Assembly: GCA_964504195.1 (NCBI GenBank)
Contig: CAZDDI010000016.1
Span: 5,564 to 69,563 of the forward strand
Length of the DNA: 64,000 nt
Direction of reading: 5' to 3'
DNA from: CAZDDI01 sp964504195
GTDB lineage: Bacteria; Chloroflexota; Anaerolineae; B4-G1; SLSP01
Each line of letters opens with the position of its first letter. The stretch's first letter is position 1. Shown here in pieces: positions 16,949 to 26,283 of the stretch. A program made the translations under genes and the position numbers. The notes beneath the pieces were generated by a model that made no database searches, was not told the DNA's origin, and saw only the letters and a program-made list of their open reading frames with translations.

Positions 16949-17061
16949 AGTCAACTCCTGAGCAAATGAGTGAATGGTGAATGCAGTACGGGCGCTATGC
17001 GGGCCAGGCTTATATTGTGTGTGGCTAGTCTGCGCGGATAAGATACCTGATTTCTCACATT

Positions 17062-18813
17062 TTACGTTTCACGCATGGTGAGCGATCCCAGCTTCTCCCG
17101 CGAGGCCAGCACCACCAGCTCGTCCCTGGCGCGCAGGCGCACATCGAGGGGCGGGGGGATGAGTGCGCGCCCCTCGCGGGTGAGCAGGAGCACGGTCAGA
17201 TTGGGTTCGTCATGTAGCGTGGAAATCAGGACGCCGCGCAACGGAGATTGCGGCTGGATCGGCAGGCTGGCGAGTAGGTAATCGTGTCCGGTAAGCGATT
17301 CTACCGGCTGGGCCACGCGCAAGTCGAGCGCGGCATCCAGAAATGCCGGCGCGGCAATCATGGAGGTGCTGTAGACTGCATCGAAAGCGAAGGTCTCTTG
17401 CAGGCGGCGGCCCAGCTCCTCCTCGAAGATACGGACGACGATGCGGATGTGCGGGTTCAGCTCCCGCGCGCGCAGGGCAGTCTGGATGTTGTGCATATCA
17501 TCCTCGTCGCAGGCGATGAGCGCGGCAGCCTGCTCCACCCCGGCGTCGCGCAGCACGGAGGGCAGTCGCCCATCGCCCACGATGACGCGCACCGCTTTTT
17601 CCTTCAACTGCTCCTGGAGCCGGTCGCGTTTGGCCGTAATGCCCACCACCGGATGCCCGCTGGCGCGCAATTGTTGCGCGATGCGATAGCCGGTATGCCC
17701 CAGGCCGCTGACCAGGATGGGCCGGTGTGCCCCTGGCGGCGTCACCCCTAGCGCGTGACCTTCGGCCAGCGCTTCCAGACACTTCGGCGAGGAGAACACG
17801 ATGAGCGCATCTTCGTTGCACAGGAGTGTGTCACCTGCCGGTTCTATGGTCAGTTTGCCCTTGCGTAGCAGGCACACGACGGAAATATCCTGCATCTCGG
17901 CGATTTCGGACAGGGGATGTCCGAGCAAGGGGGAATCGCTACGGAGTGGTAGCCGGGCCAGCAGATAGGTGCTGCCGTCCAGGTCGAAGGTCTCCAAGAC
18001 CTGCACGCCGGCAGCTGCATGGGCAAAGGCGATGGCGGCCACCGCGGAGCGGCTCAGCACCGCCGCCAGGCGCGTGGTCTTTTGCAGTGCATCGCTCAGC
18101 TCATCCTCGAACAGGCGCAGGACGACGCGCGCGCGTGGGTTGAGTTCCCGTATATGGAAGGCGGCTTCGAGATTCACCAAGTCTTGGTCGGTGCAGACGA
18201 TGACGGCGCGCGCGCGCTCCACGCCGGCCTGGCGCAGCACGGCTTCGCTGCGCACGTCGCCGATGAGCACGGGCATTCCACGATCAATTAACGCCTGGAT
18301 GAGCGGGGTGGGGGTGGTATCAATCCCCACAACGGGAATATCGAGCTCCAGTAGCGGCAGGGCGATGCGGTAGCCCACCCGCCCTAAGCCGCACAGCACC
18401 ACCGGGTGTGACGTTGTCGCAGCGAGCGCGGTCTGCCAGAGTGGGCCGCGCTCGCTGCGCACGAAGAACACGCGCACCAGCTCGACCATATTGACGCCAA
18501 AGAGCAGGAAGAGCGGAATGCCCACCATTGGCGTGAGGACGAAAAACAAATCCAGGTGTGGGTCGCTGGGCATATCGCTATAATCCACCTGGAGCAGGCT
18601 CATATTGAGAACCGCGAACACGGCTTTGATGTAGCTGAGTGGTGGCGTTTCGACGCGGTTGTAGGCCACCATGAAACCGAGGGCCAGCACAGCGACGCCC
18701 AGCGCCAGCGTCAGGGCCACGCGCCAGGGGAACAGCCTGACGAATACGCGCGCGTCCTGGAGGAACGTGCGCCACCAGTGTGCTGGCGGGCGGTGATGTT
18801 GGCGGTCAGGCAT
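17062..18813 (-). CDS. Membrane protein with two TrkA-N/RCK modules, channel-like
   Basis: 583 residues. Two membrane helices (about 30-52 and 85-110) surround an ion-channel-like segment, then two NAD-binding RCK units: VVLCGLGRVGYRIALPLLELDIPVVGID (about 130-157) and ILVSGLGHTGYRIAQQLRASGHPVVGI (about 360-386), each followed by a TrkA-C-like domain. Known RCK channels gate K+ flow through a TVGYG filter; here the pore region reads LLQVDYSDMPSDPHLD and has no such filter. The C-terminus MRET-stop is supplied by a dispersed CGTGAAACGTGA repeat. Likely an NAD-sensing cation-transport or sensory membrane protein. Confidence 0.78.
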   Translation of the reverse strand: MPDRQHHRPPAHWWRTFLQDARVFVRLFPWRVALTLALGVAVLALGFMVAYNRVETPPLSYIKAVFAVLNMSLLQVDYSDMPSDPHLDLFFVLTPMVGIPLFLLFGVNMVELVRVFFVRSERGPLWQTALAATTSHPVVLCGLGRVGYRIALPLLELDIPVVGIDTTPTPLIQALIDRGMPVLIGDVRSEAVLRQAGVERARAVIVCTDQDLVNLEAAFHIRELNPRARVVLRLFEDELSDALQKTTRLAAVLSRSAVAAIAFAHAAAGVQVLETFDLDGSTYLLARLPLRSDSPLLGHPLSEIAEMQDISVVCLLRKGKLTIEPAGDTLLCNEDALIVFSSPKCLEALAEGHALGVTPPGAHRPILVSGLGHTGYRIAQQLRASGHPVVGITAKRDRLQEQLKEKAVRVIVGDGRLPSVLRDAGVEQAAALIACDEDDMHNIQTALRARELNPHIRIVVRIFEEELGRRLQETFAFDAVYSTSMIAAPAFLDAALDLRVAQPVESLTGHDYLLASLPIQPQSPLRGVLISTLHDEPNLTVLLLTREGRALIPPPLDVRLRARDELVVLASREKLGSLTMRET

Positions 18814-18830
18814 AGGTTTTTCCGTTGTAG

Positions 18831-19346
18831 TTACGCACCTTTAATCCAACATTCCATGATTTCTCCCACATACAGCCGGTGGAAGTCGCGGGTGGGGTAG
18901 ACTTCTTCGCGGACTTCAGGAACAATGAAGTGCTCGCCGGCCAGGTCTTGCGCGTAGAGCTTATGACATACGAATACAAGCCGTGCCTGGGTAAAGGCGA
19001 CGCTGCCGTGTGGAGTGGGGAGCGGTGTGAGGCCGGTCGCGGCCATCTTGTCCACATCGCGCCCGGAGTGGCTGCCGCAGTATTGCAGCGCGGAACGGTG
19101 CGCTGCATCGAAGAAGCTGAGCGTGAAATACAGTTCGCGCTCCATGAACTCGAACGTGTACCGTTGCGGGCGCACAAAGGCGAACGCCACGTTTTTGTTC
19201 CACAACACCCCCTGGCCGCCCCAGCTGGCCGTCATCGTGTTGAAATCAGTGGGTGTGCCCGCCGTCACCAGCATCCAGTCTGAGCCGATGCTGTGGAAGA
19301 CGTTATCCTGCAAAGCAGTGGGCTTTACGGTGCGAAAGTCGTTCAT
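18831..19346 (-). CDS. Flavin reductase family protein
   Basis: 171 residues from ATG 19346 (MNDFRTVKPTALQDNVFHSIG), with AAGGAGGTTACTA directly upstream. GSDWMLVTAGTPTDFNTMTASWGG is the FMN-binding opening of flavin-reductase-like proteins, followed by VRPQRYTFEFMERELYFTLSFFD. Expected to bind FMN and reduce it or use it in an oxygenase or electron-transfer step. The final segment EVYPTRDFHRLYVGEIMECWIK matches the family end. Ends 17 bases before the RCK gene start, so the two may be co-transcribed. Confidence 0.82.
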   Translation of the reverse strand: MNDFRTVKPTALQDNVFHSIGSDWMLVTAGTPTDFNTMTASWGGQGVLWNKNVAFAFVRPQRYTFEFMERELYFTLSFFDAAHRSALQYCGSHSGRDVDKMAATGLTPLPTPHGSVAFTQARLVFVCHKLYAQDLAGEHFIVPEVREEVYPTRDFHRLYVGEIMECWIKGA

Positions 19347-19507
19347 TAGTAACCTCCTTGAGCGAATCAGCGAATCACGTTTCACGTATAGTGTAGCACA
19401 GGCAGGCGACGACGCAAGGCGTGGTTGACAGCTACGGGAAGCGTGATACATTGGGTGTAATAAGTTCGTAGCTTAAATTTTGTACAAGTTAGAAATGAGG
19501 TTGAGAC

Positions 19508-19897
19508 GTGAAAAATAATCGTAAAGTTCTTATTGTAGATGATGAAGCTTTTATCCGAGTATTACTTTCTCAAACGCTGGAAGAGCTCGAAGATCAGGGC
19601 GTGGAGCTGTTATTGGCGAATGATGGCGAGGAGGGGTTGCGGTTGGCTCTGGATGAGGAGCCAGAACTCATCTTTCTCGATGTGATGATGCCTAAACTCA
19701 GTGGCTATGAAGTGTGCGAGAAGGTTAAGGCTAAAAACTCTGGAATTTACGTTATCCTGCTTACGGCGAAGGGCCAAGCTGTAGATAAAGAACAAGGTAC
19801 GCAATCTGGTGCCGATGAATACGTTACCAAGCCTTTTGACCCTGATTACATCCTGGCGCGAGCTATTGAAATTTTGGGACTTGATCCCATTGACTAA
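19508..19897 (+). CDS. Single-domain response regulator (CheY-like)
   Basis: 129 residues, one receiver domain and nothing else. Starts at GTG 19508 after ATGAGGTTGAGAC. Acidic pocket DDE at 11-13, phospho-acceptor D58 (IFLDVMMP), T/S switch in ILLTAKGQ and K in YVTKPFDP. It should pass a phosphate between kinases or to a partner. It precedes the hybrid kinase at 19938 by only 40 bases in the same direction, so the two are likely one operon and functional partners. Confidence 0.88.
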   Translation: MKNNRKVLIVDDEAFIRVLLSQTLEELEDQGVELLLANDGEEGLRLALDEEPELIFLDVMMPKLSGYEVCEKVKAKNSGIYVILLTAKGQAVDKEQGTQSGADEYVTKPFDPDYILARAIEILGLDPID

Positions 19898-19937
19898 GCC
19901 CTATTGTTAGCGCCACGCTGCCGGAAGGAAACCCTGG

Positions 19938-22900
19938 GTGGAAACGCAGATTCGTCTGGTGCGGCGTAAACTTCTCGCGCTGTTGGCTATCAGTACGCTG
20001 ACAGCGCCGTTGATGTTGGCGCTTATCACGCCGTTGCTCTCGGGGCTTCCCCCACAAGTTTTGCGCCTGGGATTGATTAATTACGTTATCTTTACCCCTC
20101 TGCTGCTCCTGGCGGTTTTGTTGGGAGCGTTCTTTTATCTTAGACCGATCACCCAATTGGGGGCAGCTTTGGGACACGCCGCGCCACCCCCGCCGGGGCT
20201 TGTGGTACGCGCGCGACGCTTGGCTTTTACTGCCCCGATTCACCTTCTCTACTTCCCAGTAGTGTTGACTTTTGGTGTCGCAACCTCTGCCGATGTTTTT
20301 GGTGCGCTGTTCATCCCCGGTTATTACTTTTCCGCCCATTTTCCTAATTCGGTCTTGGCAACGCTTGTTGCTGCTGTGATAAGTCTTGTTATCTCGATTA
20401 TCTCGCGCCGTTTGCTACGCCCGGTTTTGTATGTCACCGCCGGGTTGGCTGCACAACCAGACGCAGGCCCACGCTTTGCTTTGCGGACTCGTCAGCTGCT
20501 TATCACATTCTTGCTGGTATTGATTGTTGTCGTGTTTTTAGGCTTGCTTGGCTACAACATGGTGGTCTTCAATGCGCGCGAGAGCCTGCGTCATCAGTAT
20601 CAGGTGGTAGGGCGCGCGATCGTTGAAGGAATGTCGCCGTATGTGGGTGATGAAGCGCTCATTGCGTATATCGAGACGCTTGATTTGGAGATGCCCGGCT
20701 TCGCTTTTGTACTGGATCGAGAGGGCGAGTTGCTTTCACGCCCGCCTGTGGCATATGCTGATTGGTGGTTGCCGCTCGACAATCTGTATAGTGGCGCGAT
20801 GAGTTTTGGAGAGAGTGAATTGCTGCTTATGTATTTACCCCGCCAGGACTGCCAGTGGTGGCTGGGATTTGTGTATCGGATTGATCCATTGCGTATGGCG
20901 CCGGTCGCGCGCGCCGCGGCGGTGTTATTGGTGTTTTCATTGGGCATGAGTTGCCTCGTCTTTATCGTCAACCATCAAATCTCGGATGATTTGACCCGTG
21001 ATATTGAATATGTTACGGGCCGTTTGATGGCGCTGGCGCATGGCCAGCATGTAGGTGCGGAGCGCCTGAGTATTGTATCGTTGGATGAAGTGGGTGATCT
21101 TACTCTGGCCTTCAATGCGCTTTTGGATCGTGTACAAGCCCAGCAAGAGCAATTGGAGCTAGAACAGCAGGAGCTCCTGGCCCTGCAACAGGTTTCTGGT
21201 AAGATCACTTCTATTTTGGACACGCAACAATTGTTTGCAGAACTCATCGCTGGTATGGAAGAGGTGTTTGGCTATCGTAATACTGCCATTTTTTTGCTCG
21301 ATGAGAGCGGCACACGATTAGAAGTAGTCGCGCGTGCGGCCTACCTGGATACCGATGCCGTATGCACTGACATTCGAGTGGGCGAGGGTTTGGTGGGCCG
21401 GGTAATGCAGACTGGCGAACCGCTTGTGGTGAGGGATGTAAGCAAGGAACCTGCGTATGTAGCAGTAGACCCAGAGACACGCTCGGAGCTGGTTATCCCA
21501 TTACTTATCAGCGACAAGCTAGTAGGTGTTTTTAACGTTGAGAGTCCACAAATTAACGCTTTTACCACGCGCGATGTGCGTATCGTTTCTTCGTTGGCTA
21601 ATCAGGTGGCGATTGCCATTCACAATGCACAACTCTACTCTGAGGCTGAGGAACAGCGTCAGACGGCTACGGCCTTGGCGCAGTTGGCATGGACGCTCAA
21701 TACTACGCTTAATCTTAATGATGTGCTTAACATCGCCTTACGGCAGCTTTCCAGAGCGCTTGTGTTCGATACCGCTGCCATTCATTTATTGGAAGGGCGG
21801 GATTTGATGGTAGTGGCTGGGTCGGGTTTTGAGTTTCCGGAGGCAGTCATCGGGCAATCGTTCTCGCCGGATGAGAATAATCTGGGTTATCAGGTGATGC
21901 TGGCGCAGCACGTGCATGTTGTTGCCGATGTGCAGCAATTATCCGAGTGGGGGCACGCGCGCCGTGAGGTGGAAGGTGTTACTACGATTCGCTCATGGAT
22001 TGGCGCGCCGCTGGTGGTGCAGGGGAAAAGCATTGGCTTGCTCACTGTAGATAAGCACGAGCCAGATTTTTATAGACAGGAAGATATCGTGGTTGCTGAA
22101 GCTTTCGCCTCGCATATTGCGATGGCGGTTCACAATGCACGCCTTTATCAGATGTCGCAGCAGCGTGCTGCCGAGATGGCTAAGATGGCCCACAACATTG
22201 CTGTAGATCGCAGTAAGCTGGATGCTATCTTGCGCAATATCGCTGATGGGCTGATTGTGACGGATGCGTCTGGTTCCATCATCATGATTAACCCGGCCTT
22301 CGAGACGCTTTTCGGACGAGCTGCTGGTACACTGGTGGGTCAGCAGCTCGCGGCAGTACTTGCGCACCCGGAATTACAAGGGCTTATCCATCAGGCCCTT
22401 CAACAAACAGAGGCCACCATCATGGCTGAGATCTCCCTGCCCGATGGCCAGGTACTCAAGGCAGCCTCGGCAGCTATTGTGGATGATGATCTGTTAGTAG
22501 GCACTGTTTCGGTGTTGCGTGATGTGACCCACGAAAAAGAAGTGGATCGCATGAAAACCGAGTTTATTTCCGCTGTCTCACACGAATTGCGTACCCCGTT
22601 GACCTCAGTGCTAGGCTTCGCTAAGTTGATTACGCGTTCTTTTGATCGGGACGTGCTTCCCCTGCTACCGGACGATACCCCCGATCTTGTCAAATCCATT
22701 CAGCGTATTACGGATAATCTGCGCATTATTTTAGTGGAAGGCGAACGGCTCACGCATCTCATCAACGATGTGCTGGATATTGCCAAATTGGAATCCGGCA
22801 AGGTGGAGTGGCGTGATGAGCCGTTGGATGTGACGCACATGGTAGATCAGGCATTGCAGGGGGTGCGGCAGGTAGCTACGGCCAAAGGACTGGCGCTGCG

Positions 22901-24050
22901 TGTTTCGATGGCAAAAGGGTTGCCGTTGTTGCTCGCTGATCCTTTGCGCATCCGCCAGTTGCTGGATAATTTGCTCTCTAATGCACTCAAGTTCACTGAA
23001 ACGGGTGCAATTGAAGTTACTGCGGAGCGTTTGGAGCCGGGGCAACCGATACACAGTTGGCGAGCGCCGCATAGTGGTGCAATCTTGCTCACAGTTCAGG
23101 ATAGCGGGCCAGGTATTTCGGAGAGCGATCTGCCCCGCATTTTCATGCGTTTTCAGCAGTTGGCTGCTGATGCGCTCACTGATAAGCCACGTGGCACTGG
23201 TTTGGGGTTGGCAATTTGTCGGGAAATCGTTAATCACTACAAGGGGGTAATTTGGGTGGAATCACAATTCGGTAGCGGGGCAACTTTCTGTGTTGCGTTG
23301 CCTATCGTGCAGTTCGAAGGCGTTTCTACCCAACAATCTTTAGCGCAAGTTGTCACTTCTGAGATTCGGCCGCGCACCACAGGTATGTTGCCTTCATTGG
23401 AGGAACGACTGCCGTTGGTGTTGATTGTGGACGATGAGGTGTATATTCGCTCGCTACTGATGCAGGAATTAGAGCGAGCCGGGTATCGCACCTTGCAGGC
23501 TTCCACCGGTACCGAGGCTTTGTTGTTGGCACGTCGCCATCATCCGGCGCTGATTTTATTGGATGTGATGATGCCCGATATTTCTGGTTTTGATGTATTG
23601 CGTATCCTTAAGTCCGATCCAGCGACTCAGAGCGTGCCTGTAGTAATTCTCTCTATTGTGGAAGATCGGCGCTTGGGATTAGCGTTAGGGGCAAGTGATT
23701 ATCTCCTCAAGCCGGTGGATGTAGAACAATTACTTGCAGCAGTGAAGGCGTTGTTGCGCCAGTCTACGTGTGTTTCCACAGCGGTTGTCGCTGTGCATGA
23801 GCGTTCCGCTCTTGAAGCATTGACAGCAGCCTTGCATGTGGAAGGTTATGAAATGGTGGATGGATATGATCCGCGTGGCGCGTTGCTACACCCCCTTCCG
23901 GCACAGGTTGTCCCAGAAACCCTAAGCGCATTGTTGGCGAACTTGTCCTCAGCTGATGCTTTCAAAGTTGTGCGTTTTGAAAATGTAGCCCAAAATCATA
24001 CCATAGTGGTTTTCGTCGGTGTAAGGCAAGAAATCACGCAATCCAACTGA
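19938..24050 (+). CDS. Hybrid sensor histidine kinase (TM-HAMP-GAF-GAF-PAS-HK-REC)
   Basis: 1370 residues; GTG start with GGAAGGAAA upstream. About five membrane helices in the first 205 residues, an external loop (205-320), a last helix near 325-345, then a HAMP-like linker. Two GAF domains (about 430-560 and 590-740), a PAS domain (about 765-880), H-box SHELRTPLTSVLGFAKLI with H882, ATPase N/G boxes (LLDNLLSNALKF, DSGPGIS, GTGLGLAICREIVNHY) and a receiver with D1209 (ILLDVMMPDISG). The last ~95 residues may be a worn second receiver. Ligands unknown; two GAFs suggest small-molecule or redox input. Confidence 0.88.
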   Translation: METQIRLVRRKLLALLAISTLTAPLMLALITPLLSGLPPQVLRLGLINYVIFTPLLLLAVLLGAFFYLRPITQLGAALGHAAPPPPGLVVRARRLAFTAPIHLLYFPVVLTFGVATSADVFGALFIPGYYFSAHFPNSVLATLVAAVISLVISIISRRLLRPVLYVTAGLAAQPDAGPRFALRTRQLLITFLLVLIVVVFLGLLGYNMVVFNARESLRHQYQVVGRAIVEGMSPYVGDEALIAYIETLDLEMPGFAFVLDREGELLSRPPVAYADWWLPLDNLYSGAMSFGESELLLMYLPRQDCQWWLGFVYRIDPLRMAPVARAAAVLLVFSLGMSCLVFIVNHQISDDLTRDIEYVTGRLMALAHGQHVGAERLSIVSLDEVGDLTLAFNALLDRVQAQQEQLELEQQELLALQQVSGKITSILDTQQLFAELIAGMEEVFGYRNTAIFLLDESGTRLEVVARAAYLDTDAVCTDIRVGEGLVGRVMQTGEPLVVRDVSKEPAYVAVDPETRSELVIPLLISDKLVGVFNVESPQINAFTTRDVRIVSSLANQVAIAIHNAQLYSEAEEQRQTATALAQLAWTLNTTLNLNDVLNIALRQLSRALVFDTAAIHLLEGRDLMVVAGSGFEFPEAVIGQSFSPDENNLGYQVMLAQHVHVVADVQQLSEWGHARREVEGVTTIRSWIGAPLVVQGKSIGLLTVDKHEPDFYRQEDIVVAEAFASHIAMAVHNARLYQMSQQRAAEMAKMAHNIAVDRSKLDAILRNIADGLIVTDASGSIIMINPAFETLFGRAAGTLVGQQLAAVLAHPELQGLIHQALQQTEATIMAEISLPDGQVLKAASAAIVDDDLLVGTVSVLRDVTHEKEVDRMKTEFISAVSHELRTPLTSVLGFAKLITRSFDRDVLPLLPDDTPDLVKSIQRITDNLRIILVEGERLTHLINDVLDIAKLESGKVEWRDEPLDVTHMVDQALQGVRQVATAKGLALRVSMAKGLPLLLADPLRIRQLLDNLLSNALKFTETGAIEVTAERLEPGQPIHSWRAPHSGAILLTVQDSGPGISESDLPRIFMRFQQLAADALTDKPRGTGLGLAICREIVNHYKGVIWVESQFGSGATFCVALPIVQFEGVSTQQSLAQVVTSEIRPRTTGMLPSLEERLPLVLIVDDEVYIRSLLMQELERAGYRTLQASTGTEALLLARRHHPALILLDVMMPDISGFDVLRILKSDPATQSVPVVILSIVEDRRLGLALGASDYLLKPVDVEQLLAAVKALLRQSTCVSTAVVAVHERSALEALTAALHVEGYEMVDGYDPRGALLHPLPAQVVPETLSALLANLSSADAFKVVRFENVAQNHTIVVFVGVRQEITQSN

Positions 24051-24120
24051 CTGCCGAGTAGAAAAGTCCTCAGGATATGTATCTGGCTGTGCAGTTGTAA
24101 ATTTTTTCAAGGAGCAGAGC

Positions 24121-26214
24121 ATGGATCTATTGGAATACTTCTTCAATCCCCAAGGTGTTGCTGTTATCGGCGCGAGCGCCGACCCCGCTAAACTCAGTTA
24201 CGGTGTTGTCCACAACCTCAAAGAGCATGGTTACCAGGGACCGATTTACCCTATCAACCCCAAAGGCGGCGAGATTCTGGGTCTCAAGGTTTACCCTACC
24301 ATTACTGATGTCCCTGATCCCATTGAACTTGCAGTCATCATGGTGCGTGCCGATATGGTGCCCGATGCGGTGCGTGCGTGCGGCGAGCGCGGCCTCAAGG
24401 TCGTCATCGTCATCACCGGCGGCTTTCGCGAGGCCGGGCCAGAGGGTGCGGAGCTCGAACGCTCGCTCAAGACCATCGCCGAGAGCTACGGGATGCGCCT
24501 CATCGGCCCTAACTGCGTGGGCGTGATGGATACACACATCCCGCTCGACACCACCTTCATCAGCGCGATGCCCAAACAGGGCAGCATCGGCTTTGCGTCG
24601 CACTCCGGCGCGATTGTAGGTGGCACCATTGATTGGGCGATTCAGATGGGCGTGGGCTACAGTCGCATCGCCAGTCTGGGCAACCAGGTGGATGTGAGCC
24701 TGGCCGATGGGATCCGCATGATGTATACCGATCCGCACACCCAGGTTATCAGCCTCTATGCCGAGGGCATCCCCGATGGCCCAGACTTTGTGCAGACCGC
24801 CGCCGCTATTTACCGCGAAAAGCCCATCGTGCTGGTGAAAGCCGGGCGTACTGAGGCCGGGACGCGCGCGGTCGCCTCGCACACGGGCGCGTTGGCCGGC
24901 GCGGGCAAAGCCTATCGCGCCGCCTGCCACCGCGCGGGCATCGTTATGGTCAATTCGCTCCAGGAGCAGAATGATGTGGCGATGGCGCTGGCGCACCAGC
25001 CGTTGCCCCCCGGCCCGCGCGTGGCCATGGTCACGAACGCGGGCGGCCCGGCGGCGCTCGCTGCCGATGCGCTCGATGAGTGCGGCTTGCAATTAGCCGA
25101 TCTCAAGCCGGAGACCATCGAGAAGCTCAAACCGGTCACGCCGCACGGTACCCAGCTGGGCAACCCGGTGGATATGCTGGGCGGCCCGCGCGCCGAGATG
25201 TACCGTGACGTGATCCGCATCCTGTTGGAAGACCCCGGCGTGGATATGGTGCAGGCGATCTTTGTCCCGCAGGCCATCACGCCCGTTGAGGATGTGGCGC
25301 GCCATATCGTCGAGGGTGCGCGCGGTGCGAGCAAGCCTGTTGTAGCGTGTTTGGTGGGCGGCGTGAGTCTCCCCGAAGCGATTCACATCCTCCATGCAGG
25401 TGGCGTGCCGTTCTACCAGGATCCTAATCGCGCCAGCCGGTCGCTGGCCGGGTTGTGGGAGTACGCACAGCTGCGCGCCCGCCCCGATTTGACTCCCACG
25501 CCCGTTCCCGATGTGGCGCGCAAGAAGGCGCAAGTCATCCTTGCTGGTGCCTGGGATGCGCAAGGCAAGGGCTTTGTGGATTCGGAGATCGCGGCGCAGG
25601 TCGCGGCGACTTACGGGATTCACATCCCTTTCTCCGGCATCGCCAGTACCGCCGATGAAGCGGTCGCCCTGGCGGAAAAGGGTGGCTATCCGGTGGTGAT
25701 GAAGCTCATCGCGCCAGGCGTCGTTCACAAGGCGGATGTGGGCGGCATCGCGCTCAACATCACCGATGCAGAGACTGTCCGCGCCACGTTCGCGCGGATG
25801 GCGGCGGGCGATTCCACGCGCCAGACGATGGTGCAGCAGATGGCCCCCAAGGGGCAAGAGGTCATTCTGGGGGCGCAGCGCGATCCGCAGTTTGGCCCGC
25901 TGCTGATGTTCGGGATGGGTGGCATCTACGTCGAGGTGCTCAAGGATGTGGCATTCCGGCTGGCGCCGCTGTGCGAGCTTGATGCGCGCGCCATGATTGC
26001 GGAGACGGCGGTGGGCAAAATCCTCCAGGGTGTGCGCGGTCAGCCGCCCGGCGATATTGCCGGTATCGTGGATACCCTGCGCCGGGTGGGGCAGCTCGTG
26101 AGCGATTTTCCCTGCATCTCCGAGATGGACATCAACCCGCTCATCGTCGCCCCGGAGGGCCAGGGCGTCTGGGCCGTAGACGTGCGCCTGGCGCTCGACA
26201 GCCGTCCCGAATAA
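24121..26214 (+). CDS. ADP-forming acyl-CoA (acetyl-CoA) synthetase, fused alpha-beta
   Basis: 697 residues. CoA-binding Rossmann domain (1-130, GVAVIGASADPAKLSYGVVHNL), succinyl-CoA-ligase-like domain (140-290, SHSGAIVGGTIDWAIQMGVGYSRI), catalytic His region RAVASHTGALAGAGKAY with H254, linker domain (300-460), ATP-grasp domain (480-690, GGYPVVMKLIAPGVVHKADVGGI). These enzymes convert acyl-CoA plus ADP and phosphate to the acid, CoA and ATP, typical of fermentative acetate formation. AAGGAGCAGAGC precedes the ATG. Long antisense open frames cover it, caused by GC-rich codon use. Confidence 0.9.
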   Translation: MDLLEYFFNPQGVAVIGASADPAKLSYGVVHNLKEHGYQGPIYPINPKGGEILGLKVYPTITDVPDPIELAVIMVRADMVPDAVRACGERGLKVVIVITGGFREAGPEGAELERSLKTIAESYGMRLIGPNCVGVMDTHIPLDTTFISAMPKQGSIGFASHSGAIVGGTIDWAIQMGVGYSRIASLGNQVDVSLADGIRMMYTDPHTQVISLYAEGIPDGPDFVQTAAAIYREKPIVLVKAGRTEAGTRAVASHTGALAGAGKAYRAACHRAGIVMVNSLQEQNDVAMALAHQPLPPGPRVAMVTNAGGPAALAADALDECGLQLADLKPETIEKLKPVTPHGTQLGNPVDMLGGPRAEMYRDVIRILLEDPGVDMVQAIFVPQAITPVEDVARHIVEGARGASKPVVACLVGGVSLPEAIHILHAGGVPFYQDPNRASRSLAGLWEYAQLRARPDLTPTPVPDVARKKAQVILAGAWDAQGKGFVDSEIAAQVAATYGIHIPFSGIASTADEAVALAEKGGYPVVMKLIAPGVVHKADVGGIALNITDAETVRATFARMAAGDSTRQTMVQQMAPKGQEVILGAQRDPQFGPLLMFGMGGIYVEVLKDVAFRLAPLCELDARAMIAETAVGKILQGVRGQPPGDIAGIVDTLRRVGQLVSDFPCISEMDINPLIVAPEGQGVWAVDVRLALDSRPE

Positions 26215-26221
26215 TAACTTT

Positions 26222-26254
26222 AGACCTGGCAGGTTTCTGAAATCTGCCAGGTCT
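26222..26254. repeat. 33-bp palindrome, GACCTGGCAGG family
   Basis: AGACCTGGCAGGTTT, a three-base loop, then the complementary arm with one mismatch. Sits directly after the acyl-CoA synthetase stop and could act as a weak transcription end. A perfect copy is at 27325-27357. Confidence 0.6.
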
Positions 26255-26283
26255 GCCGACTTTAGATTTCCTTGGAGGCGCGC

